This document shows positions 44,043 through 55,571 of a DNA stretch of 64,000 nt, in pieces. How positions within the stretch are numbered: the stretch's first letter is position 1; every line of letters starts with the position of its first letter. This stretch comes from Dermacentor variabilis (taxonomy: Eukaryota > Arthropoda > Arachnida > Ixodida > Ixodidae). The notes beneath the pieces were generated by a model, which worked only from the letters and a program-made list of their open reading frames with translations, was not told the origin of the DNA and searched no databases. The DNA is taken from positions 70,222,315 through 70,286,314 of the forward strand of contig NC_134573.1 in assembly GCF_050947875.1 (NCBI RefSeq). Reading direction: 5' to 3'. Made by a program: the position numbers and the translations under genes.

Positions 44043-45187
44043 TTTCGCCCAAGGTCGTTGTGATATCGTCGAAGGTGGCCAGGGCGGCTTCATGACGCCG
44101 TTCTAAAACGAGGGCGAACGCGCCGCAGTCCACCCGCCAGCGACATGTTGGAAACAAAGTAGAAAGACGAAGTACTGCGTGTCACATCCCCGTATGAATA
44201 AATAGCAAGACCATCACGTGGCGCCAACGGCGCTCGATCACTGCAACTTTGGAGCGTCCATGTCGGTGCATGCATGGGAATGTATCACAAGTGTGAAAGA
44301 CGAGTGCTTTGAAACCATGCTTCGACATCATTCGCCTCTAGTATGATCAGGTATTCCGGAGTGCCCGTTTTTGAGGTTCAGCTTTTCTTTGCGAAACAAG
44401 CCGAGTTACGTGACCGTGGCTGCTGCCTGGTTGTTCCCTTGCTGAATAGGCCAAGCAATCACAGCGGAGTACGCGCGCCGCGTGCGCCGCTAGGTTGCTT
44501 GCACCACCTGCAGATGGCGCTTTTCCCCTTCGGCGTCACTTCGGCGTCACGGGGAAAGTAAACATGTCCCCAGCAGAGATTAGTAAGAGGCGATTGGAAG
44601 ACTGGTGCAAGTAGGGAAACCACGAACTACAGAGGCGCACAAGAACAAAGTTCACAATAGGGGTTCAGAAACTTTGGTTATGTGAATTCATCATGGTTTT
44701 TTCTTGCCTATTTTTTTTTCTTTCTTTAACATAGGCAGGCCATTAGGCAACAAAATAACAAGAGCTTCGTGGCGCAACCCACCGCCTCGTTCCAAAGGGG
44801 ACGCTCACAACATAAATCCATCCATTCATCCATCCATCTGTCACTAAGAAGGCGACGCGCCAGTTGAAAGTGCCTTCTCAGCGCAGCAGGAGTCATGCGT
44901 CAAAGCGATAAGCTTATTTATATTATTTTTCGCTGATTTAGTTGTTACAAATGTTAGGTTAAAACAGAAAACTATGCATATTAGTCCTCATGATGTTCAG
45001 TTTATTGGTCTTTTTGGTGATATACAAGTAGGTAAAGCACATTTATTTTTTTACAAGCAGGGCCACTTTTGTACGATGCCTTGCTAGTACAAGATAATGA
45101 TCGATAGTAGGAGGAACACAATTTTGCGTTGTTCTTAGTGCGAGCATTCTTACGGGTTCGAAGAAACGCGGTTTGTGTCAATAAGCA
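44043..45187. other. Unassigned DNA with a LINE-type 3' tail
   Basis: 44755-44840 ('gtggcgcaacccaccgcctc', 'aaaggggacgctcacaacat', then ATCC repeats) resembles the 3' ends at 18220-18290 and 11590-11670. The rest has no recognised feature. Confidence 0.45.
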
Positions 45188-46122
45188 ATGCAAGCAGGGC
45201 AGTTCTTATCTGTAGGATTGTGTTCTAGGGTCGCGACAAGATCATATAGAGCAGAAGGACAAGCTAGAGAGGGTTGGGAAACTAGAAAAGTAGCTCAAGA
45301 GCGAGCCGTAGCTCAGGTCCACCTTCTGTCAAGCAATGGCAAATGCTTCGATGCGAGAACTAAGAACAGGGCTGGCACCGAAGCGAGAGCAGGAAAAGAA
45401 GCCGGAACCACCACTGCGGGAAGGAGTGGCGGGCAAGTCAGTGACGGTCATAAAGGGGCTATCACTCAAGTGACAACCGCGCAGGAAGACAACAAAGCGA
45501 AGGGTGACAATAAAGCAGACGGGAAGGACATCGCGGCCTCAGGTGCAGCTTTCGGGGGTGAGGAGGATAAAAGGCGTCGAGTTGCCTTTGTTGGGGATTG
45601 AAACATTCGTAAAGTAGAACCGGTGATTATAGAGAGGGTCAGTTCAGGCGAGCGAGTCTCGATTACCGCGCTTCCGGGAGAACCGATTAGGGAAGTGACA
45701 GCGAAAGCCAGGGAACACATGTAGGAAGGGATGCACCTAGTGGGGATAATGGGCGAAGTGATTGACGTACTGCAAGGACAGTGAACAGGGAACGCGAATC
45801 AAGTAGCCAAAGAGGCTACCGATCTGCTGAATGTTTCAAATGAAGTGCAAATCGCAGTCTACACGGTGGCAGAGGTTGAAAGCCAGTGGCACGCAATTCA
45901 AAGGGAAGTGCTTGCAGTAAACAGGTAAATTTGGACGCTAGCTCAGGCAATTAATTTTACGGTCACTGATGTCAACCGAGAATTGCACCGAGCATGCCGC
46001 GAAGGAGCCTTTCTGCGCGACGGGATACATTTTAGCGAAAATGCAGCAACACCGGTTGGACGTCGATTTGCGGCACGGGCAGTGGCTTTTTTAGGCGGGC
46101 CCCAGGCAATCAGCAAGTAAGA
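45188..46122 (+). pseudogene. LINE-B ORF1 with SGNH/GDSL-esterase-like domain, catalytic serine lost
   Basis: The N-terminal 110 residues are Lys/Glu/Ala/Gly-rich. Then RRRVAFVGD is followed by TGA at 45599-45601, then NIRKVEPVI. Block I of SGNH hydrolases is GDS-(x), so the stop occupies the catalytic Ser codon (a single base from TCA). The domain continues: LPGEPIREVTAKA, GEVIDVL, QAINFTVTDVNREL and DGIHFSENAATPVG (catalytic Asp/His block). Further stops at 45722, 45781 and 45926 break the middle. ORF1 esterase domains are known from CR1/L2-type LINEs; their substrate is uncertain. Confidence 0.7.
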
Positions 46123-46189
46123 TTAAGTATTGAATGTAGCGGCACATCAGCAAGGAGCAGAATTAGACGCACAAAGGATAATAATAGAG

Positions 46190-49030
46190 ACGGTAAAATT
46201 TGTTACATAAACATGCAAGGTGGTCGTAAGCAGGAATAATGGCCGGAAATTGAAAGGCAGTTCAATGACGAAACCATTATTGTGTACGCATTGACCGAAA
46301 CGCATCAACGAGATTTGGAGCAGCCGTCTGTTATTGACAATTTTGTATGGGAGGGGTGCAAGAGAATAACTAGCTCAACAAAAAGCAGAGGCGTGGGCAT
46401 GCTAATTGGGCGAGGTATGAAGGAGCCAAGAGCATAAAAGACATGTAAGGAACATTTCTTGATTATCAGCTCATGGGAAGGCAAAAAGACGTGGCTTGGA
46501 AAAGCTTACTTGTGTATCGGCTGGTAGTGACAGCAGAGACAAAAATAAAGAATTGTCAGATTGCATTAGAAGTGATAATAATAACTTCGAAAATTGGGTC
46601 AGATAGCTTTAGAAGGAGATATGAATGCACACAGAAAGTATTTAGACGAATATACGGATTACAACGGTTCTCTAGCGCTGGATCTGTGCGATCAACAGAA
46701 CCTTATAGTAGTTAGCAGGGAGAATAAGTATCATAGGCAGGTAACGTGGCAATGCGGAAACAGTCATGTATTGACTGAACCTTAGCCTAAGAAACGGTCT
46801 ACGAAGGACTAGACCAAGGGATGATAGAGTAACATAGAAAAACTGCCTGGGTAGCGAGCGTAAACATTTAACCTTAAAATCTGTGAGAGATACTAACGCG
46901 GTACGTGAATGGATAGAGCCATAATTCCTGAAAATGAATGAAAAGCAAATAACAGAGATCGCAAAACACATAAATAAGAAAATGGACGCGTTTTCTACAA
47001 CATCCTTGGAATATGAGGAACTGGTAGACTTTATGAAACAGACACGGCAACACATTGTTCGATTGGAAAACGTAAACCACGTAAATGGCGGAACAAATAA
47101 ATAAAGCAAGCTATAGAAGATCATAATCAGGCGTCAAGGGATCATCTAGAAGCCAAAAAGTTGGGATCACACGAAGAATAGGTGCTCCTTAGATGAGACA
47201 TACCGAGAAAAGAAAAGGGTGGTGAGTGAACTCGTGCAAGAGAAAATTAAATGCAAAAATGTTTCAAATGTGGCTTTGGCGTAGCGAAAATTAGTGGAAA
47301 GAAGTAGGGACATAAACAGTGCAGAAAGACCACTTTCGGCCTTATTTTTTTCCATTCTTTCCGCTTAGTTTTGCTGTGCCAAAACCACATATCAAGCATG
47401 AATGAACTAGTCCAACATCGCATTCTGCTTAAATGCAGACGTGAACGCTAGGTGCCTAACATTCGAAAAAGAGACAAAGGCGTCCCAAACGATTCTGAAA
47501 CCATGTAAGAGCACTTGGAGCTCCAACTAAATATTCGTAACTGGCTATAAGGGATGGAGACAGTAACATCGTTGAAGGCGACAATGCGCTGCGGTACAGC
47601 GCAGACGTTATAAGGAATAACTCCGGCAATAAAAGAAAGCGTAGTTCGGACTCCAACCAATCCAGCAGTACCAGAGGAGACTGAGAGATCAAAATTTAGC
47701 ATAGAAATGTTTTACTAAAAAAGCACAATAAATTTTCCTGCTATCACGGCCACAGGACCCGATGAAATTTTGATACAAATAATATACAGTTAACCAAAAA
47801 CCTCGGTCCAAAGAGCAAAGCACTGCTGACTAATGCCATAGAGCAAGTCATTATAAGAACGAAGAAAATTCCAAATGACTGGCGTGAAAGCAAGATGAGC
47901 CTCGTCTACAAAGGAAAAGGTGATAAGGGCAAGACGAGCTCGCATAGGCCAGTTACGCTAACGTCGGTGATGAACAGAATTCCAATGCAAGCCGATAAAT
48001 TATAATTGTCGAAGTGTGTGAACAATAAATGATATACTGGGGGAGCTAGAGAGTGGGTTCAGACCAGGCAGGCGCTTAGAGGATAATATGTTTGTACTAA
48101 CTCAGTTCATAAAGATTTCTGTAGCTCAGAATAGACCTTTATAAATAGCATTTCTAGACATTAAAGGAGTCTGCGACAGCATAGACAGGGAATTGTTATG
48201 GAATATTCTCAAGCACGAAGACATAGATGACGATTTTGTGGAGCTGCTACTGGATATATATAGAGACAACCGAGTACAAATTCTATGGGAAGGCCGAAAA
48301 TGTAATGAAGTGGTGGAAATTGACCAACAACTGAAACAAGGATGTCCTCTGTTTCCATCGTTCATCATCTATGATAAGGGGCGTAGAAAGACTACTGGAA
48401 AGCAGTTAATTAGAGTTTGATTTATCTTACATGCGTAATGGACAAATGGTGACACAAAGTCGTCGGACTGATGTTATCGGGCGACGTATTGGTACTAACT
48501 GACAATTCAAGATATTTACAAACGCTTGCCAATCTCTCGGGCAACGCAGCGACAAATCTAGGCCTTAAATATACCACAGAGAAGTCAGGAATTATGAGGT
48601 TTAATGAAGAGACAAGTATTTACGTGGTGTCAATTCAGCAGCAAGTCATACCTGGGCTTGTACGTAAACGAAGGAAAGAACTTATTCAACCACGAACCAA
48701 GATAATCAGAAAATCAAGCGTAAGCGGAACGCAGCAATAATGAAACATAGAGTGCTTTGGGGCAACAATAAATATAAGGTGGTGCGTGGAAAGGAGTAAT
48801 GGTGCCAGCGCTAATGTTTGCTCATGCCTTTCAATGCTTAAAATCGCAAATCTTGTCGGGGTTAGAAGTTAACCAAAGATCGGTGTACCGGTAAGCTAGA
48901 CCATGGAGTTTTACAATGGGAGGAAATTAGGAGGGAGGGAAAATCTGAGGTAACATTCAAGGATCCAGCTGGTTGCCTAAGGATAAATACACACCGGAGC
49001 GAATATTCACGACAAGGTATGTGCGTGGTG
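46190..49030 (+). pseudogene. LINE-B ORF2, endonuclease and reverse transcriptase
   Basis: EN: KICYINMQGGRKQ start, YALTETHQ (metal-binding Glu region), SRGVGMLIGRG and EGDMNAHRKYLDEY (GDMNAH block), then VTWQCGNSHV. RT: ATGPDEI-like segment near 47755, VTLTSVMNRI near 47957, AFLDIKGVCDSIDRELLWNI (first Asp, about 48150-48200) and QLKQGCPLFPSF. The YxDD block is not readable near 48440 because of a frameshift. At least a dozen disabling changes; a fossil. Confidence 0.7.
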
Positions 49031-49162
49031 CGGTGCGTCGCTTCGTCAATTATTGACGAGAGAAACGGCCAATTTTGTGGAACCCCATCAATTTTGATTC
49101 CATCTGCCTCCTAAAGCTGCCCGGCACCCGAGGACACCAATCTCATCCAACTGGGCCTATTT

Positions 49163-50669
49163 TTGGCAAACAGAGCAATTTTACGTTCCGGCCTTGCGGC
49201 GCTGATGCAAAACCTAAGGGCTAGGCCGGCGCGCCGGAGAGGGCAGACCGTTCAGCTTCCAAAATGGCATGTCTCTCTGCTCAACGCGGTTACGATCACA
49301 ACGCCATGGCGTGAGCTACGATCCCGGTTCCCGAGGAACAGCAATCTGCGGCTGCGGACTCTATCCGCAGTGAAAAACTATTTCGCTTGTTTGAGCGCCG
49401 CTCCCAGCGCACACCTACTATGGCGGCTCCAGCGGCCTCGCCCGCCCGCAAGGCACTTTTAATCCAGACAGGAACTGCCATGCGCGCGGCACAAGGACCG
49501 GCGCGAAGCGCAGCAAGCCTACAACGACGTGGAAGCCTAAGGCTCCGCCTCGACCACACCCAGACGACTTCGTCATCATCATTAAGCCTCGTGAGCCAGT
49601 GGCGCGCTCGGCACCGCCTTCGTCACTCTCCTCGGAGTACAAAAAGCGGCGATGCTCAGCCTGCTTCTCTTGCTGGAGCAGAACCTCATCGTCGCTAGCA
49701 CGCGGGAGGCCAAGACGGCGGACCAGCTGCTTAGCGACTTCGAGCTACAAATCCACAAAGCCAAGATGCCGCATACTTGAAGCAATATGGCGAGGACGTC
49801 TGCTACGGCGTGGTCACGGTCGCCAACCATGAGACGACCGACACCCTACGCGAGGCTCTGCGGTAGCGCCTAGGCGAACTCTTAAATATCCGCAAATACG
49901 GCCCGTCGAACAAGGCTCGACTCACCTTTGCCGGCAGAGTCCATGCTCGCTACATTCATTACAACTCGAAAATCACCTTCGTTCAACCCTATTACCGGAG
50001 CATCCAGCCTGCGAACTATGTGCCACCCTTGGACACCGGGCTGATTCGTGTCCCAACCCAGCCAGTGCAAAGTGCAGCCTGTGCGGGCAACCGGCTGAGC
50101 TAGTGGAGGGGGCGCGGGCACCTCACGAATGCAATCCAAAGCGCGCAGTCTGTGGAGGAAGACACGCCACGAACTCACGCGAATGTGCAGTGACGTACAG
50201 ACAAACCAAGATGGTCGCCCCTCAGCAGAGCAGTCTCACCAAGTCGGGGAAGGAGACACGTCATCACGCGGCGTTCTCGCTCGACGGATCACGCCACGTC
50301 GAGGTCAAAACGGAGCATGTGCCACCACGTGGATGTGACCTCAAGGGCCAAGCGGCGCAGCAACCGCCGCCACACGACGGCAAGGGGAACCACGGCCAGC
50401 AACAACAGCAGCGCCACGATGCGGGAGCCGGTGCCTGGGCGAACGCAGTCAAATATCGCAAAAAGTTTAGCGGTCTGGGTGGGGCAGCCGCTGCTCTCCA
50501 ACCCCCTCCCTCTCCTATTCTTATTGCTGAGGAGGTCCGTAAGCACACAGATCCTCTCCGCTCTAAAATTGCGAGCCTTGAGACCCAAATCTCCAACCCA
50601 CCGTCTGCTCCTATCTCCCTCACCGCCTGCGATGCGAAGTCCATGGAGAGTGAGAGTACGCTGCCTTAG
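49163..50669 (+). pseudogene. LINE-D ORF1, gag-like with zinc knuckles
   Basis: Fragments in several frames. The diagnostic part is at 50050-50215: SAKCSLCGQP (CxxC), HECNPKRAVCGGRHATNSREC, a CCHC-type knuckle pair as in I/R1-group ORF1. It is followed by a Gln/His-rich tail (QQQQRHDAGAGAW). The N-terminal region (49163-49830) is Arg/Ala/Ser-rich and frameshifted. Confidence 0.6.
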
Positions 50670-51109
50670 TCTTCGGGCTATGACTCTTTTGAGGGCATGG
50701 AGGCGCGCCTCAGCGCAAAAATGGAGCTCCTGATCGGAACCCCGATGGCGCAGATGCTCGCGAAAACTTATGAGCTGATAACGACTGAAGATAACCAAGC
50801 TGTCGTTGTGCGGCTCCGCACGCTGCGATAAGCGGGTCCCCTTAAGGACATACCTGGCCGCCCCTCCAAATTGTGGAGTCGCATTGTCGACATTGGCCAT
50901 GATGAAAACTGCACCCTGCAGGCCTAAATGTCAGACATCTGGTCATGCCTGCTGGCTCTGCGGCAACTTCACTCACTCTTAACGCCAACCTAATCATGAT
51001 GGGAACCCGTAAAATTAGGCGTTCTCCGCCCTCCAAATCGGCCTCCCCTACGCTCTGACCCAGTAGAACTGTCGCCGGGGCCTCTGCTCTCACACCAAGA
51101 GAACGGACC

Positions 51110-51830
51110 TCCAACTTTTCCTCTCAATCTTTGAGCATCTGCCCGCGATGGTTGCCGTCCAAGAACCAGGGCAGGGCGCCACCCTTACACATCATTCGAC
51201 GTTCCAACAGGACCCCTCGTCTTGTCTCTACGTCCATTGAAATTATACAGTTAACCGGGTCGATCTTGACCTACAAACCGACTATCCCTACGTGATGGTG
51301 ACTCTCCTCCCGCTCCGCAGACAGGATCCACCCATTCACATCCTCAACCTATACTGTTTCCCCAAACTCCAAAGCGTCTCATTCGCGGACCTCTTCAGTC
51401 GAGCGCTGAGAGTTGCGGGCGGGGACCCTCTCCTGATTGTAGGCGACTTCGACGCCCCCAGTCGGGTCTGAAGATACCGCCGTGAAGAGAAGCATGGCCG
51501 CAAGTTGGTGGAGCTTATGTCCACGCTGGGCCTCACTCTTTACACTGACCCTGTCCACCTAACTCGGATTGGCTACTCCGTGACCAGGGACACGTGTCCG
51601 AATTTGACCTTTACATGCAGCATTCAGTTCGCCGACTGGGTCAATACTGAGGAAACCTTCGGTAGCGATCATCACCCCATCAGCACAATCATTCGCGCAC
51701 GCCCCAAGGCACGACCCATCAAACACGCCCGCATCCCAGACTGGATGGAATTCAGGCAAAATTGGCAGGGCACTGTTCCCATACACACGCAAGGCTACCT
51801 CGTCCCAACAATTGTTTGCTAGCTTGTCTT
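51110..51830 (+). pseudogene. LINE-D endonuclease domain
   Basis: FEHLPAMVAVQEPGQG (metal-binding Glu), HILNLYCFPKL, LLIVGDFDAPSRV (usual GDFNAP; Asn to Asp) then a stop, RKLVELMSTLGLTLYTDP, SIQFADWVN and GSDHHPISTII (terminal SDH block intact). The Asn-to-Asp change affects a conserved active-site residue. Confidence 0.7.
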
Positions 51831-52189
51831 CCACGGAAATACAGATCCAGCTCTCATAGACGGTTTAGGATATAGATAACCACCTCCTCGACCTTTGGGA
51901 AGCTCGGCACAGCCTCGTCCGTCGTTGGTACCATCAGAAACACAATAGGAAGCTAAAATCTCGTCTAGCAGAGCTTACCCAGACGGCGGCAGAGTATGCG
52001 ACCCAGCTCACCGACTCTAACTGGGTTAGCCGCTGCAATACGGCTGCGCGACATATGTTCAGCCGAAACACATGACGCTTCTTTCGCGCCCTCATTGACT
52101 CCGCAACCACCCACACTGAAAAGCAAAAACACTTGCAGTGTGCCATCCTCGGCTTTGCTTGTAACACAAATCAGCTAGCGCACAAGCTC

Positions 52190-53200
52190 AGGGACCAATA
52201 CCTTGCACTACCCAGGATGCCAGAGGGCCCGCATTCTCATATGCAGGCTCTGATAATACCGAGATGGATCAACCTTTCTAGCTCCACGACCAGGCCCTTG
52301 CCAAAATCAAACGTGGCACTGCACCCGGACGGGACAATACTACAGTCAAGCTCCTGAAAAGCATTCGACTTACAATTCAGTATTGGCAGATTTCAATTCT
52401 ATCTGGCTGGAAGAAGTGCCCCTCTCAATCGATGGGAAGACAGCACTTGTCACCTTTATTCCTAAACCTGGCAACGACATGAATAAGGACAACCTCCGCC
52501 CCATCTGTTTCACTTCTTGTGTGGGCAAATTAATGCAGATGGTGATGCGGGACCGGTTGTCTACTTTCATGGAAAACCATAACACATTTCCGGACACCTT
52601 GTTCGGGTATCGCACACAAAACTCCGCATAGGATGTCCTCCTCCAACTTAATGGGAAAGTCCTTGACAAGGTGGTTTTGGCCTTAGAACTCAAGGGAGCA
52701 TTCGACAACGTCACTCATCAAATCATCCTAACTCATTTCTCTCAAACCAACTGCAGGCGTAGCGTTTTTCAGCATGTCTTACTATTTCTAACACAGAGAC
52801 AGGCACACTTGCCCATACAGGACATCCAACATGGCCCATACACTCTAGGGTCCAGAGGTACACCACAGGGCGCTGTCCTCTTTACTGTTCAATCTGGCCA
52901 CGAATAACGTGCCTGTACAACTGGAAGCCGTCCCGCGAGTGCAACACGCTCACGACCATCTGGGCCGCGCAAGGCTCCTTAGGAGACGTGCAGGCCAACC
53001 TGCAGCAAGTGGAGACCATAGTGGCCCGATATGCTCAGGCTTGCCGCCTCCAATGCTCCCCCAAAAAGTTCGTGCATCTCCGCCGCTCGCCTAAATGCAC
53101 GTCCAAAATTGCTCTCTCTCTCTCTCTAGAGTATGGTCCAATTCCTGAACATCGTGAGATTGCCCTCGGACTTTTCGTCAACCATCACCGCCTGTCCGAC
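52190..53200 (+). pseudogene. LINE-D reverse transcriptase, catalytic block deleted
   Basis: Blocks: ALVTFIPKPGNDMNKDNLRP, CFTSCVGKLMQMVMRDRLST, FGYRTQNSA, VVLALELKGAFDNVTH (first Asp replaced by Glu: LELKGAFD) and GSRGTPQGAVL. Near 52940 the sequence runs from QHA directly to an HDHLG/TIWAAQ-type continuation, leaving no YADD. The expected block appears deleted by about 17 bp, which also shifts the frame. The thumb segment QANLQQVETIVARYAQACRL follows. Confidence 0.7.
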
Positions 53201-53442
53201 TGAACACTAGAGAAGCTGTGGAATACGGGTGACTAGGTGGGCCGGATCGTCTACCAGCTTTCCAACAAGCGCAGGGACCTCAGACACAAAGATGTCTTGC
53301 GGCTGGATAATGCATTTGTGACTAAAGTCTAATCTTGTATTCGACTCCATACCTCCATGTCTACAGGCATGAGGAGGACTCCCTTGAGCTGATCCTCCGA
53401 AAGAGAGTTAAGCGGGCCTTTGATCTCCCCGTCGGCACCTCT

Positions 53443-53596
53443 GAAACACGTTGTGGGGCTAGTTGGTGCATAGCTTTCAATAGGTGAAGCGCCAATAGTG
53501 ACGGCACACAAGAAGAAATACAGACAGGACAAGGCGCCTTGTCCTGTTTGCATTCCTTCTTATGTGCCGTCACTACTGGCGCTTCACCTATTGAAA
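53443..53596. mobile_element. 154-bp hairpin element inserted in LINE-D
   Basis: TSD GGCACCTCT at 53434-53442 and 53597-53605. The inner ~118 bp form a near-perfect palindrome (CTTTCAATAGGTGAAGCGCC ... its complement) centred at the ggcgcc near 53535-53540. A 30-bp unpaired lead (gaaacacgttgtggggctag) precedes the left arm. No coding capacity. Could be a foldback MITE or a hairpin SINE; the asymmetric lead argues against a simple TIR element. Confidence 0.8.
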
Positions 53597-53879
53597 GGCA
53601 CCTCTAACCAGCGCCTTCTGGGCCTGGAAATGGTGAATACGTATCGGAAGCTCAAGGAAGCTCATCTTACCAACCAAATCACACGCCCTTCTCATGCACT
53701 TCGGTTCGCCGCCTCCTTGCCCGACTACACCTCCAACCTCTCAGACAGATAGACGAGCGCGTACGTACGCCACAAGAATGGCGTTATGCCCTCCACGTGC
53801 ACCTTCTTCCCCAGAACATGACACGCACATATCATGATGGCAGACTTGGGCGAAAGCGCTGGCGCACCATTATGACTCC

Positions 53880-54600
53880 AGACCCGTCGTTTTCTACGTG
53901 GACGTCTCCGGCCCACACCATGGGGGATGGTTTACGGCCGCAGTTAATTGTCCACGAAGGCACAACGGTTAACGGCCTTAGCTTTCGCACTAGGGACATA
54001 ACATATGCGGAGGAAGTCGCCATCGCGTTGTCTGCATCCGATTCTTGCTCTGAAACTATCATTACCGACTCGCGAGGGGCCTGTGGAAACAGCGAATAGG
54101 GTCAGATTCAATTCCTGGCTAATCGTATCCTTCAATCTAGCTTCCGAACCGATGACACCGACCTCCGATACGTCATTTGGGCTCCTGCTCACTTGGTATT
54201 ACAGGGAAATGAGGCAACGGACGCTGCCGCCCGCGCTTCACCGGGCTCCTTTCTTCTCTGATTCCGCCGATCAGGACTCCACCCCCAATCCATTTCTACT
54301 CGTTTACAAACATTGCAGCCTATTATCAATCCGGCCACGAACTCTATCCCTCCCGTGTAGAGGCCTCAAAAAGGAGGAGGAGCACCTCCTGTTCGGCCTC
54401 TTTACTAACATTATGCATGCTGTCCCTGCGGCTCTCAAACACTTCGATCCGGCCTTTACCGGAGCTTGCCCGCCTGTGCGTAGAAGTCCTCGGACCCTGC
54501 TTTATGCCCCTTACTCAACCCTACCCGGCAGGCCTTGGACTCGAGGCTGCGCTACTTGGCTGCTGAGACCTAGGGGCCCAAAAGGCCCTAGTTGAGCTTG
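53880..54600 (+). pseudogene. LINE-D RNase H and C-terminus
   Basis: RNase H blocks in two frames: the YADEVAIALSASDSCSETII-like strand with IITDSRGACGN (catalytic Asp), then WAPAHLVLQGNEATDAAARA (His/Asn region) after a frameshift. The C-terminal Cys-rich segment is degraded. Homologous to 12010-12590. Confidence 0.65.
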
Positions 54601-54660
54601 CCCAGACGGCGGCTACCGCCACTGTGGTTCGGTACTAGGGACTCCTACTGTTTGTAGGAG

Positions 54661-55382
54661 GCGGTCCTTTCAGTGTCATCCCGAGCATATGTTCTTGTAC
54701 TTTTTACACGACCAATATGATAGTCTTTCATCCCCGCCACAAACACGCTGGCTTGCCACAAGAAATTGATAAGGCCGTTCTATGCCACTTGTCGATGCAT
54801 GCGTCCGTGGCCTGGTGTGGTCCTTTTGTGCCTGCTACATGAAAGTTCCGGCAATAAAGAAAACAAAGCCGTCCGTGTCCTAATAATTGTAGCATCGGGC
54901 TTCTGTGCTGGAGGTCCTGTGTTCTTGCCGTCGGATGATTTAAAAATGTTTATTCTCGAAGAGACGCTTATACCTAGAAGGACGAAGTTTAGGCAAATCC
55001 ATGTACTTCTCATAATTCACATGCTGGCTGAACCGCCCCGACTGCAGCTCCTGTAAACGCTAGCGCCAGAGTTTCCTCTAGTAATTATTGTATGAAACTG
55101 TGTAATCGGTGGCATGTTAGCTTTCATCTTGCTTCGCCAAGTGTCAGCACATGCCTTAGTGGTTTCCTTTAATCGCCTCCTCACGCGAGCAAAGGCCCTC
55201 AACAGAGGCGCGGACACTGAAAATGTAAGGGAAGGTGTACATATACAGCTCCACTGTAAAATTATAGAATGGAAAACGTTCGAGTATAAAGCATACCTGA
55301 CTAAATCAAGTAGGCTAGGTAACTATTTGCTACCGCCCCGTTCAAGCGGGACCAAAAAATTTGGAGGACGCTTACCCAGATA
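54661..55382. other. Unassigned DNA with LINE-B-like 3' tail
   Basis: 55285-55375 ('agcatacctgactaaatcaa', 'taccgccccgttcaagcggg') resembles the LINE-B 3' end at 11570-11640 and may be the displaced tail of copy 2. The rest is unassigned. Confidence 0.45.
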
Positions 55383-55385
55383 GCC

Positions 55386-55571
55386 AGATACATCCATTAG
55401 ATGTGCATAATATGGTACACCTTGGAGATTCAGTATGTCCATTACATATCCAGATTTATCTAGAAAACGTTGCATGGCTGTACTATGGATCATCGCAAAT
55501 GCTTCCGGAACATGTTAGTAGTACTTTGTGGGAATGTCAGCGCTGGATATATGCAACATCTAATGGATATC
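55386..55571. mobile_element. Short inverted-repeat element (MITE)
   Basis: The left end GATACATCCATTAGATGTGC and the right end GCAACATCTAATGGATATC are inverted copies with few mismatches over about 20 bp; internal sequence is AT-rich. About 186 bp, no coding capacity. TSD not resolved. Confidence 0.6.

Larger units (their letters stand above)
45188..49030 (+). mobile_element. LINE-B copy 2, CR1/L2-like, ORF1 to ORF2 C-terminus
   Basis: The longest LINE-B copy. ORF1 with SGNH-like esterase is at 45188-46122, APE endonuclease at about 46190-46800, RT at 46900-48850 and the start of the C-terminal region at 48850-49030, where it is cut off by LINE-D. Stops and frameshifts occur throughout. It provides the map used to place copies 1 and 3. 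Confidence 0.75.
49035..54660 (+). mobile_element. LINE-D copy 2, RNase H-bearing LINE, near full length
   Basis: Order: ORF1 with CCHC region (49163-50669), EN (51110-51830), RT (52190-53200), hairpin insertion (53443-53596), RNase H (53880-54600). The RNase H matches LINE-D copy 1 at 12010-12746. It truncates LINE-B copy 2 at about 49030. Multiple stops and frameshifts. Domain order and C-terminal motifs suggest an I/LOA-like clade; exact ends and TSD not found. Confidence 0.75.
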
